This document shows, piece after piece, positions 35,693 to 46,108 of a stretch of 64,000 bases of DNA (position 1 is its first letter; every line of letters starts with the position of its first letter). The notes beneath the pieces were generated by a model. The model was not told the DNA's origin. It ran no database searches and was given only the letters and a program-made list of their open reading frames with translations. The stretch comes from Micropterix aruncella (Eukaryota; Arthropoda; Insecta; Lepidoptera; Micropterigidae). The stretch lies in NCBI GenBank assembly GCA_944548615.1, contig OX155972.1, positions 10,041,161 through 10,105,160 on the forward strand, read 5' to 3'. The translations under genes were made by a program, and so were the position numbers.

Positions 35693-35812
35693 GGGCTCGA
35701 TTGCGTTTCTTCGTGAACTAAAATCGGAAATTAGTTCGTGTGAACGAGACATGGCAATACGCTATAGTGGAATGTGTAATGAACGGTTGTCACTTTTTCG
35801 CATTAAAATTTT
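35693..35812 (+). mobile_element. MITE-G copy 4, truncated
   Basis: Starts GGGCTCGATTGCGTTTCTTC and continues to TTTTTCGCATTAAAATT, then similarity stops. The right end is lost, 120 bp before the large (AT)n array. Confidence 0.85.
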
Positions 35813-35929
35813 CGATTTCGATTCGATTTTCAACTGTAAAATTAGTAAATGAAATCATCATAAGTTCGTTCGATATTTAAATTTCAAGACGAAAAGTTAT
35901 TGAGCACGATTTGTGAGATATATGTATAT

Positions 35930-36471
<542 letters not shown>

Positions 36472-37261
36472 GCATTATTTTATGTTTACCTATAAAGTAT
36501 ATATTTATTTATGTATTTACGTATATATTTATATGTACATATATACCTAAATTTAATATTATTACGTTTTATTATTTTGGAGACATATCTATCTTCTTAA
36601 ATTTAACATAATAATATACAAAGATAATACAGCAAGTTACAAACACCACTCTACCTTCTTTTATATTAAGCCTACCTTAGTACAGGCGAGGCCTAGTCAG
36701 GATGGCTTTGAATTTAAAAATATATGTAATATTATAGATTCATAAAGAATTTTGAATTTGAATACTGTGTGATTTCTCAATAAAGAATACAGAAATAAAG
36801 AAATTACATTTCGAATAAATTCACGTGTTACAATTCATTTGAGTTACATTTGAGGATACATTTGAGTTATGTACCCTATTCGTTTCGTGTTATTGTCAAT
36901 TTCAGAATAAATAATTTACTGCGTCGATCAAATGTGCATTTGAAATTAATGTTACGCGATTCCGAATCCAGATACCGCCTACTCGCGCCACAAATAGTAA
37001 TAAACAAAAGCGACAAACGATTCGGTCGCAAATTGGACAGATAGGCCGTGGTATCTCTACTCGTTGTCACATTAACAAGTGGCGCCATCTGGCCGCTTGC
37101 AGGCAACCCAAACCCTCCCCCGCCTCCTCGTCTGACCGTCCAATATGGCCCTGATGACGAGATAAATGTGAAAATGCTGCAGCAGCAGCTACGAGATAGG
37201 AAATGTAGTGATGAGATATTAATTTATTTCATAGATATTTTTGTTACTCATGACAAATAGA
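36472..37261. other. Unresolved; possible LTR end and leader
   Basis: An AATAAAGAATACAG stretch near 36780 and the sequence TTAACAAGTGGCGCC at 37071 resemble the polyadenylation and primer-binding regions of an LTR element. A 70-codon frame at 37048-37260 follows and stops where family B begins. No second LTR or recognisable gag motif. Weak. Confidence 0.25.
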
Positions 37262-37853
37262 ACTGTCAACTAGGGCGAACCCATCACCTCAGGAAGTTTT
37301 AACGAAATATGATCTTTCTTTCTCCCGTGAGGTGAGCGCAGAAGACTCAGGACAAAAAAGTCCGCTGTCAAGCTCCGCCACATGTCCATAAGAGGCCAAC
37401 GCCTTATCCGCGAGATGGCCATGTTACCCAGCGGGCTGACACTCGCACCCTTACTTCCAGTTGCGACCAGATTACTCTGGTCTCCCGTTTGGTTACGAGT
37501 TCGAGGTCGCTTGCGGGGTCCTCTCCCTTCTATCTAATCTATTGCAGACAACGGCATCCTTTGTCCGGATCTTCACCCGGAATCGGGTAGCCGATGGTCA
37601 TTTCAAGAGCAGTCGCCGCAAGGTCGACAACTACTCCCGCTCTATAGGAGACAGTACTGTTTCCAGGCTCCCCCGACTGTTAGTCAGAATGCACAATCGA
37701 TTGGCTTACGCCGAACGGTGCGCAGACTGTCCAGGAGCGCCAGAAGGTTGACTCCTGGGGGAAACTAGCCCTAAGGCCACAGTCCTACCCGGATTCGAAC
37801 TTTATGCGTGGAGGCCGCCGGATAGGTTGATCATGGCCAACCCTACAAGGGCC
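37262..37853 (+). repeat. Family B repeat, copy 2
   Basis: Head starts near AACTGTCAACTAGGGCGAAC and CCCATCACCTCAGGAAG. The junction is intact (CCCCGACTGTTAGTCAGAAT, 37671-37690). The tail is shortened around GGATAGGTTGATCATGGCC and ends GGGCCCTGTTATTC. The target site used three times in the neighbouring nest is unoccupied here. Confidence 0.85.
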
Positions 37854-38069
37854 CTGTTATTCATAACAATATGATATAATGAAAGTAATAATGCAGTGCG
37901 CGACACGGCCGCATTTCTGCCAGTGTCGCTTCCTGGTCGATGTAGTAGTCCTGGTTGCTTTGTGAGGTAGGCCAGCGTGCCCATTCACAGTAACGCTTGG
38001 CTTATAGCGAAGTAAAGTAGCAAGTAATTGAAATAAAATTAAACCCACCATTAATTTATATATATTACC

Positions 38070-38529
38070 AACTAGGGTTGTCAACTACAACGGGCGAGCC
38101 CGTCACCTCAGGAAGTTTTAACGTTTAGTCGTTCGATCTCCCTGGAGTGAGCGCAGAAGACTTGGACAAAACAGTCCACCGTCTAGCCCCGCCACAAACC
38201 CGTAAGAGACCAACGCCTTACCCGCCAGATAGCCAGGAGTGTTACCCGGCGGGCTTACACTCACGCCCTTACTTCCAATTGTGACCAGATTACTCCAGTC
38301 TCTCGACTGGTTACGAGTTCGAGGTCGCTTGCGCGAACCTCTCCCTTACGAAGCGGTGAAACGGTGTATACCGAATCTATCGCGGACCACATCGTCCTTT
38401 GCCCGGCTGTTCACCCAGGATCGGATAGCCGATGGTCGTTTCAAGAGCAGTCGCCATAAGGTCCGCAACCACCCCCGCTCTATAGGAAACAGTACTGCTT
38501 CCAGACTCCCCCGACAGTTGGTCAGAGTG
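38070..38529 (+). repeat. Family B, outer copy head (first assembly copy)
   Basis: Starts CCAACTAGGGTTGTCAACTA and ends in CCCCCGACAGTTGGTCAGAGTG. The last 13 bases (38517-38529) recur at 49761-49773, where the tail of this same copy resumes. So this is the left half of a family B unit split by a large insertion. Confidence 0.85.
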
Positions 38530-38778
38530 GAGAGCTAACGGGCCCTAACGAGAGCTAACGGGCCCTAACGAAAGCTAACGGGCCCATGATGGGTTGGCCA
38601 CGAAGACCCATGTGTTCAGGGTCGGACATACTCACGGGTCAACACCCATCCGACGGCCTTCACGCACGGGATGCGAACCTGGGTAGGACTCTGGCCCTGT
38701 TCAGTTTCCCCTGGGAATCAAACCTCTGGCGCTCCTGGACGGTCTGCGCACCGTGCGGCGCAAGCCAATCGATTGTGC
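38530..38778 (-). repeat. Family B, inverted second-level copy, tail part (first assembly copy)
   Basis: On the minus strand this reads as a family B tail that ends in a 20-bp unit repeated almost three times (38530-38585; core GAGCTAACGGGCCC). Its inner edge runs into CACTCCGACTAACA (38778-38791). The matching head of this copy lies at 49305-49760. Confidence 0.8.
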
Positions 38779-38791
38779 ACTCCGACTAACA

Positions 38792-39225
38792 TCTTGTGGT
38801 GTCGACTACAACGAGCGAGCCCGTCACCACAGGACGTTTTAACGATTAGTCGTTCTGTCGCCCTGCAGTAAACGTAGAAGACTTTGGACAGTACAATTCT
38901 ACGTCCAGCTACGTCACAACCCGTGAGAGTCCAACGCCTTACCGCGAGTGAGCCAGGAATAAACCCGGCGGGCTCGAGATACTCGCGCCCTCACTTCCAA
39001 TTGTGACCAGATTTCTCCGGTCTCTCGATTGGTTCCGAGTTCGAGGTCGCTTGCGCGGTCCTCTCCCTTACGAAGCGGTGAAACGGAGTGCACCGAATCT
39101 GTCGCGGACCAAGGCGTCCTTTGCCCGACTCTGAACCGGGATCGGATGGCCAATGGTCATTTCAAGAGCAGTCGCCGTAAGGTAGACAACTACCCCCGCT
39201 CTATAGGAAACAATACAGTTCCCAG
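38792..39225 (+). repeat. Family B, third-level copy, head part (first assembly copy)
   Basis: Starts TCTTGTGGTGTCGACTACAA and runs to CAATACAGTTCCCAG, where a hAT element begins. In the second assembly copy the same segment is 42780-43213. Confidence 0.85.
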
Positions 39226-41227
39226 CAGGGCCGGACTGGGACTTAAAATCGGCCCGGGCGTTTTGAATCCGGTCGGCCCCTCAGAAAAAAAAACGAAGTA
39301 CATATATATTTTGATATTATTATTAAAGACAAATGTTTCTAATCTATCTAAGTATGTAAGTTAAGTTAGTGACTTCCGGAGAAGCTCACTGCTTTCGGCT
39401 ACTTTGTCTATTATTTCGTCAGAGTCTAGATTCATTAACCCCTTGAGTATGATACGACCAAATCTGGTTCTGAAACAATTATCCGTTGAGTATGATACGA
39501 CCAGATTTGGTTCCGCGTTTATTTCACTTCCTTGACGTTCTCATATTTATTCATAATTATCTAATTGTTTTACAAAATGATATTTCAATATTCTATATTC
39601 GAAATTTCAATGCAATCATTGTGCAGTTGTTCTTTTTATGATTGGTGTAGTAGTTTCGTAGTTATAGTACTTTTAGGTCGATGTCGCCGAAAATCCTGCA
39701 AAAGAGACAGATGCATCCATGAAAATACCCATTTACTCCAAGGGTTAAGAGATCTTTTTCTACCGCCATCAACATGAACGAATTTAAATTTTGAGGAGAC
39801 AAACTGCTCCTTATTCGATTTTTTATAATTTTTGTGGTAGAAAAACTCCTTTCACATGCCACCTGGCTTAATGATAATGTAAGCAGAAATTTATAGCCTA
39901 GTGCAATAGACTTATAGGCACTGCTCAATAGATTAAATCTATGTAAAATTTTGAAACACAAATCGAACAATTTTTACATGCACTACGTATCTCACATGCT
40001 TTGAAAGTGTCATTACTTGTTTATCCAACGTCGTTTCTACGGCACCTTCATTATCATTATCTTCTACAATGATCTTATAATCTTCCGATTCTGAATTTTT
40101 AAGATTATCCCAATGCAACGTCAAATTTTCCAATTCAATCCGCAAATTTTCGCTGGTGGCTTTTTCATCAAATTTCGTCAAGTGTCTGCTTAACTCTTCG
40201 AGTTCACCAGATTTAAGACCATTTTTTCTTATTTCGGGGAAACGCTTTGGATCGAGGTAAGAAAAATCAGCATATAATTGTTTATTTGCAAGAAATCGGC
40301 GATCCATGCTCGCAGTAACTGTATCAAAAATAATGTTATGAACTCCTACTTTTTATGAACTCTTACTTTAATTATCTTTTCGTATTTGAGCAACGATTCT
40401 AAGTATGCTTTCGCTTTCACACGTTCTTCTGGCTTGAAGTGGACATTTTGTTGTATTGTTGCCAATGTCATGATGTAACATACAAAGACGATTCTGGTTT
40501 TGAAAATGACCCAAAAATTTTCTTGAGGGCCGTATCTTTTGACCACCAACGTGTTTCGCCAATAGTTGAGAGTCTTTTCATATTGCCGTTCTCTTTAGTT
40601 TTTTTCCCAAACATCCATGCGTTGATACGATTCGCGAAGGAATACTGCAACGTCATTCAACAAACTAAACAATAATGCACTTTCAATAACCGACTTAGTA
40701 GTATCTCCTAATACTAAATTCAGTACATGTGCGTAGCACCAAACGTGAATTTGACCAGGAGACTCTTTTGATAGCCATGAAGAAAATCCGTTGTATTGGC
40801 CTTGCATATTTGCTGCCCCATCCGTTGAATTACCGATGCATCTTTTTATATCTACATTTACAGACTTTAAAACTGCATCAATTAAGGAAAACATATCCTT
40901 TCCAGTTGACGATTCACTTTCTACGACAGCGAGAAGTCTTTCATGTACACGAGCATCTGTCACGTAGCGTATTATAATTAAGCATTGGTCTTTGCACGTA
41001 ATATCCTGAGTGATATCTACTTGCAAAAACAACATACCAGCTGCTCGTACCTCCAGACAAATATTCTTACATATAAGTTCACCGACTGCTAGGATAATTT
41101 TATTAAAAGTTGTTTTTGACAAAAACGTTAATAATGATCCATTTCTTTACCCCCCTTTGGCAAACCATGAAGTGTTTTACTTTTGTCAATGCACTCTTTC
41201 AAGTGATCTTTCAGATGGATATCATAT
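39226..41227 (-). mobile_element. hAT transposon, first assembly copy (cut by gap)
   Basis: Begins CAGGGCCGGACTGG directly after GTTCCCAG. It carries the C-terminal two thirds of the transposase on the minus strand, essentially identical to 43214-44905, and ends at the run of Ns. It differs from the second copy mainly by the 310-bp insertion at 39439-39748. It is probably the allele of the same element and not a separate one. Confidence 0.85.
39439..39744. mobile_element. Family C (piggyBac-like) MITE inside hAT
   Basis: Flanked by TTAA at 39435-39438 and 39745-39748. The second assembly copy has a single TTAA at the corresponding place, so the empty site is known. The ends are CCCCTTGAGTATG and a right end whose complement is CCCTTGGAGTAAATG. 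The interior shares CTAATTGTTTTACAAAATGA and GTAGTTATAGTACTTT with larger family C copies. It disrupts the hAT transposase reading frame near its C-terminus. Confidence 0.9.
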
Positions 41228-41427
41228 NNNNNNNNNNNNNNNNNNNNNNNNNNNNNNNNNNNNNNNNNNNNNNNNNNNNNNNNNNNNNNNNNNNNNNNNN
41301 NNNNNNNNNNNNNNNNNNNNNNNNNNNNNNNNNNNNNNNNNNNNNNNNNNNNNNNNNNNNNNNNNNNNNNNNNNNNNNNNNNNNNNNNNNNNNNNNNNNN
41401 NNNNNNNNNNNNNNNNNNNNNNNNNNN
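41228..41427. other. Assembly gap, exactly 200 N
   Basis: A run of 200 undetermined bases, a conventional scaffold spacer. The sequence to its left ends and the sequence to its right begins inside the same locus (see 41428-44905). Open frames crossing the Ns are meaningless. Confidence 0.99.
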
Positions 41428-42053
41428 CGCACCCTTACTTCCAGTTGCGACCAGATTACTCTGGTCTCCCGTTTGGTTACGAGTTCGAGGTCGCTTGCGG
41501 GGTCCTCTCCCTTCTATCTAATCTATTGCAGACAACGGCATCCTTTGTCCGGATCTTCACCCGGAATCGGGTAGCCGATGGTCATTTCAAGAGCAGTCGC
41601 CGCAAGGTCGACAACTACTCCCGCTCTATAGGAGACAGTACTGTTTCCAGGCTCCCCCGACTGTTAGTCAGAATGCACAATCGATTGGCTTACGCCGAAC
41701 GGTGCGCAGGACTGTCCAGGAGCGCCAGAAGGTTGACTCCTGGGGGAAACTAGCCCTAAGGCCACAGTCCTACCCGGATTCGAACTTTATGCGTGGAGGC
41801 CGCCGGATAGGTTGATCATGGCCAACCCTACAAGGGCCCTGTTATTCATAACAATATGATATAATGAAAGTAATAATGCAGTGCGCGACACGGCCGCATT
41901 TCTGCCAGTGTCGCTTCCTGGTCGATGTAGTAGTCCTGGTTGCTTTGTGAGGTAGGCCAGCGTGCCCATTCACAGTAACGCTTGGCTTATAGCGAAAGTA
42001 AAGTAGCAAGTAATTGAAATAAAATTAAACCCACCATTAATTTATATATATTA

Positions 42054-42518
42054 CCAACTAGGGTTGTCAACTACAACGGGCGAGCCCGTCACCTCAGGAA
42101 GTTTTAACGTTTAGTCGTTCGATCTCCCTGGAGTGAGCGCAGAAGACTTGGACAAAACAGTCCACCGTCTAGCCCCGCCACAAACCCGTAAGAGACCAAA
42201 CGCCTTACCCGCCAGATAGCCAGGAGTGTTACCCGGCGGGCTTACACTCACGCCCTTACTTCCAATTGTGACCAGATTACTCCAGTCTCTCGACTGGTTA
42301 CGAGTTCGAGGTCGCTTGCGCGAACCTCTCCCTTACGAAGCGGTGTGAAACGGTGTATACCGAATCTATCGCGGACCACATCGTCCTTTGCCCGGCTGTT
42401 CACCCAGGATCGGATAGCCGATGGTCGTTTCAAGAGCAGTCGCCATAAGGTCCGCAACCACCCCCGCTCTATAGGAAACAGTACTGCTTCCAGACTCCCC
42501 CGACAGTTGGTCAGAGTG
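42054..42518 (+). repeat. Family B, outer copy head
   Basis: Same as 38070-38529 in the contig that continues through the nest. It ends with GTTGGTCAGAGTG (42506-42518), repeated at 49761-49773. The partial family B copy 2 lies just upstream at 41428-41838. Confidence 0.85.
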
Positions 42519-42766
42519 GAGAGCTAACGGGCCCTAACGAGAGCTAACGGGCCCTAACGAAAGCTAACGGGCCATGATGGGTTGGCCACGAAGACCCATG
42601 TGTTCAGGGTCGGACATACTCACGGGTCAACACCCATCCGACGGCCTTCACGCACGGGATGCGAACCTGGGTAGGACTCTGGCCCTGTTCAGTTTCCCCT
42701 GGGAATCAAACCTCTGGCGCTCCTGGACGGTCTGCGCACCGTGCGGCGCAAGCCAATCGATTGTGC
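42519..42766 (-). repeat. Family B, inverted second-level copy, tail part
   Basis: Begins with the 20-bp triple unit (GAGCTAACGGGCCC core) and proceeds through the tail in reverse to ATCGATTGTGC. The target duplication of the next insertion, ACTCCGACTAACA, is at 42767-42779. Confidence 0.85.
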
Positions 42767-42779
42767 ACTCCGACTAACA

Positions 42780-43213
42780 TCTTGTGGTGTCGACTACAAC
42801 GAGCGAGCCCGTCACCACAGGACGTTTTAACGATTAGTCGTTCTGTCGCCCTGCAGTAAACGTAGAAGACTTTGGACAGTACAATTCTACGTCCAGCTAC
42901 GTCACAACCCGTGAGAGTCCAACGCCTTACCGCGAGTGAGCCAGGAATAAACCCGGCGGGCTCGAGATACTCGCGCCCTCACTTCCAATTGTGACCAGAT
43001 TTCTCCGGTCTCTCGATTGGTTCCGAGTTCGAGGTCGCTTGCGCGGTCCTCTCCCTTACGAAGCGGTGAAACGGAGTGCACCGAATCTGTCGCGGACCAA
43101 GGCGTCCTTTGCCCGACTCTGAACCGGGATCGGATGGCCAATGGTCATTTCAAGAGCAGTCGCCGTAAGGTAGACAACTACCCCCGCTCTATAGGAAACA
43201 ATACAGTTCCCAG
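42780..43213 (+). repeat. Family B, third-level copy, head part
   Basis: Starts TCTTGTGGTGTCGACTACAA and ends CAATACAGTTCCCAG at the hAT boundary. The unit continues at 46083-46108 (ACTCCCCCGATTGTTAGTCG) and, after the R1-clade insertion, at 49120-49304. Confidence 0.9.
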
Positions 43214-43348
43214 CAGGGCCGGACTGGGACTTAAAATCGGCCCGGGCGTTTTGAATCCGGTCGGCCCCTCAGAAAAAAAAACGAAGTACATATATATTTT
43301 GATATTATTATTAAAGACAAATGTTTCTAATCTATCTAAGTATGTAAG

Positions 43349-45800
43349 TTAAGTTAGTGACTTCCGGAGAAGCTCACTGCTTTCGGCTACTTTGTCTATT
43401 ATTTCGTCAGAGTCTAGATTCATTAAGAGATCTTTTTCTACCGCCATCAACATGAACGAATTTAAATTTTGAGGAGACAAACTGCTCCTTATTCGATTTT
43501 TTATAATTTTTGTGGTAGAAAAACTCCTTTCACATGCCACCTGGCTTAATGATAATGTAAGCAGAAATTTATAGCCTAGTGCAATAGACTTATAGGCACT
43601 GCTCAATAGATTAAATCTATGTAAAATTTTGAAACACAAATCGAACAATTTTTACATGCACTACGTATCTCACATGCTTTGAAAGTGTCATTACTTGTTT
43701 ATCCAACGTCGTTTCTACGGCACCTTCATTATCATTATCTTCTACAATGATCTTATAATCTTCCGATTCTGAATTTTTAAGATTATCCCAATGCAACGTC
43801 AAATTTTCCAATTCAATCCGCAAATTTTCGCTGGTGGCTTTTTCATCAAATTTCGTCAAGTGTCTGCTTAACTCTTCGAGTTCACCAGATTTAAGACCAT
43901 TTTTTCTTATTTCGGGGAAACGCTTTGGATCGAGGTAAGAAAAATCAGCATATAATTGTTTATTTGCAAGAAATCGGCGATCCATGCTCGCAGTAACTGT
44001 ATCAAAAATAATGTTATGAACTCCTACTTTTTATGAACTCTTACTTTAATTATCGTTTCGTATTTGAGCAACGATTCTAAGTATGCTTTCGCTTTCACAC
44101 GTTCTTCTGGCTTGAAGTGGACATTTTGTTGTATTGTTGCCAATGTCATGATGTAACATACAAAGACGATTCTGGTTTTGAAAATGACCCAAAAATTTTC
44201 TTGAGGGCCGTATCTTTTGACCACCAACGTGTTTCGCCAATAGTTGAGAGTCTTTTCATATTGCCGTTCTCTTTAGTTTTTTTCCCAAACATCCATGCGT
44301 TGATACGATTCGCGAAGGAATACTGCAACGTCATTCAACAAACTAAACAATAATGCACTTTCAATAACCGACTTAGTAGTATCTCCTAATACTAAATTCA
44401 GTACATGTGCGTAGCACCAAACGTGAATTTGACCAGGAGACTCTTTTGATAGCCATGAAGAAAATCCGTTGTATTGGCCTTGCATATTTGCTGCCCCATC
44501 CGTTGAATTACCGATGCATCTTTTTATATCTACATTTACAGACTTTAAAACTGCATCAATTAAGGAAAACATATCCTTTCCAGTTGACGATTCACTTTCT
44601 ACGACAGCGAGAAGTCTTTCATGTACACGAGCATCTGTCACGTAGCGTATTATAATTAAGCATTGGTCTTTGCACGTAATATCCTGAGTGATATCTACTT
44701 GCAAAAACAACATACCAGCTGCTCGTACCTCCAGACAAATATTCTTACATATAAGTTCACCGACTGCTAGGATAATTTTATTAAAAGTTGTTTTTGACAA
44801 AAACGTTAATAATGATCCATTTCTTTACCCCCCTTTGGCAAACCATGAAGTGTTTTACTTTTGTCAATGCACTCTTTCAAGTGATCTTTCAGATGGATAT
44901 CATATTTGCTGAGGAGAACCACGAGCTCAAAAAAGTTGCCGTGGTCTACAGTCATGTCCTCGAGACTATATGCTGCTTCCAGTTGGTCACCTCTATAACT
45001 TAATCCGCGTTTCCAAATAAACTTTACAATGTCTATTATTCTCAAAAAAGTTGCCGTGGTCTACAGTCATGTCCTCGAGACTATATGCTGCTTCCAGTTG
45101 GTCACCTCTATAACTTAATCCGCGTTTCCAAATAAACTTTACAATGTCTATTATTCTCTGTAAAATTTCTCTTCTTTTCTGCACGTGTGCTCGATGTAAG
45201 GACATTTGATTGACAAAAATTAAACTTTGAACGTCTTTCTTACTGGACCTCAAAATGTAAGCTTCCGCACAAGCATGGTGCATTTCAGTTTTTTCGTGTT
45301 CCTCTACTCTGATGTGAACATGTCTCTTATCTTGCATTCCTCGTAAAAAGGGCTTGAGCTGGTATCAGAAGTTGTAGAAAATGCTAGGCAAACTGAACAG
45401 AACAGAGCACACTGTTCACTGCTGTAGGTCAGCCACTTGCGATTGGTTCCGTCTTTACGATTTACAGCTTTCTGTAACACAGGATCAATAATGTCTTGCA
45501 TGGGATGAAATTTGAAAAAAATCCAACTGATCGTTTTCAGGACGTGCAAAATAGTTAAATGAAGAATTTACATTTTCATCTAGTTCCCTATTGGCGTCAT
45601 TTGCAGAATAATGAGGGACATGCCCAGGCTGTTCATATTGAAGTTCCACTTCAACTAGAGGTTGTTCGAATTGCTGTTCCTGACTGATTAACTCTTTGTT
45701 ACATTCAGGAGGTGATTTGACAGTTGCTTCTTCAGTTACCTTCACTGCGTTAGAAGTAGATGAACGAGTAAAAATATTTGTCAACAAACACTCCATCGGT
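43349..45800 (-). pseudogene. hAT transposase (TTF zinc finger / ZMYM1-like), frameshifted
   Basis: Domains in protein order on the minus strand: an N-terminal MECLLTNIFTRS start near 45795; a TTF-type zinc finger (WLTYSSEQCALFCSVCLAF, then HVHIRVEEHEKTEMHH); the catalytic core with LFLQVDITQDIT (first Asp) and GNSTDGAANMQG (second Asp); HVWCYAHVLNLVL, the C..H motif; and the C-terminal dimerisation region with ACERSFSTTKIIKNRIR (catalytic Glu). All three acidic residues are present. It is nevertheless disrupted: a 115-bp tandem duplication at 44926-45155 shifts the frame, another shift lies near 44820, and further breaks join the segments around 44270, 44010 and 43640. It is a recent corpse of an autonomous element. 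Confidence 0.9.
44926..45155. repeat. 115-bp tandem duplication inside hAT transposase
   Basis: CTCAAAAAAGTTGCCGTGG begins at 44926 and again at 45041, and the two 115-bp units are virtually identical. 115 is not a multiple of three, so the duplication itself breaks the transposase frame. Confidence 0.9.
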
Positions 45801-46108
45801 TTTTTCGAAGCGGTCGATGCGGTCTCGTTCGTGCGTGGATTTGCGTGCATACAGCTCGCCTCTCCCCATCGCACGGGCATGCACTGGCTCCAGCCCGGCC
45901 CGCGCCGCCCCGCACCGCCCCCGCGCCGCTCTGCGCTGCCTCGCCGTTCGCGCGTGCGCATGCATGGCAATATGGCGACGATAGGACCACCGCGCCTGCG
46001 GCGCGGCAGCCCTATCGTCGACTCCGGCCAATCGGGCATTTGCCCGATCTGCCCGTACGGCCAGTCCGGGCCTGGTTCCCAGACTCCCCCGATTGTTAGT
46101 CGGAGAGC

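Larger units (their letters stand above)
41428..44905. repeat. Near-identical second copy of 37444-41227 (probable allelic contig overlap)
   Basis: Every feature from the second half of family B copy 2 to the middle of the hAT element repeats here in the same order. The length difference (3784 against 3478 bp) is fully explained by the 310-bp MITE plus a few 1-2 bp indels, for example GCAGACTG against GCAGGACTG, and GGTGAAAC against GGTGTGAAAC. One substitution noted is TATCTTTTCG against TATCGTTTCG. Confidence 0.9.
43214..46074 (-). mobile_element. hAT transposon with exact 8-bp target duplication
   Basis: The left end CAGGGCCGGACTGG (43214) pairs with the right end CCAGTCCGGGCCTG (46074). 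GTTCCCAG is at both flanks (43206-43213 and 46075-46082), so removing the element restores the family B sequence. It carries a full-length but broken minus-strand transposase. The 5' subterminal region (45850-46060) is very GC-rich. 2861 bp. Confidence 0.95.

Noticed and set aside
38300..38340. RNA polymerase III box B in family B (GAGTTCGAGGTCGC)
   Set aside because: It partly resembles GGTTCGANNCC but mismatches at key positions, and no box A lies at the right distance.
41010..41753. Open frames crossing the run of Ns
   Set aside because: The central residues are undetermined, and the two sides belong to different contigs and different elements.
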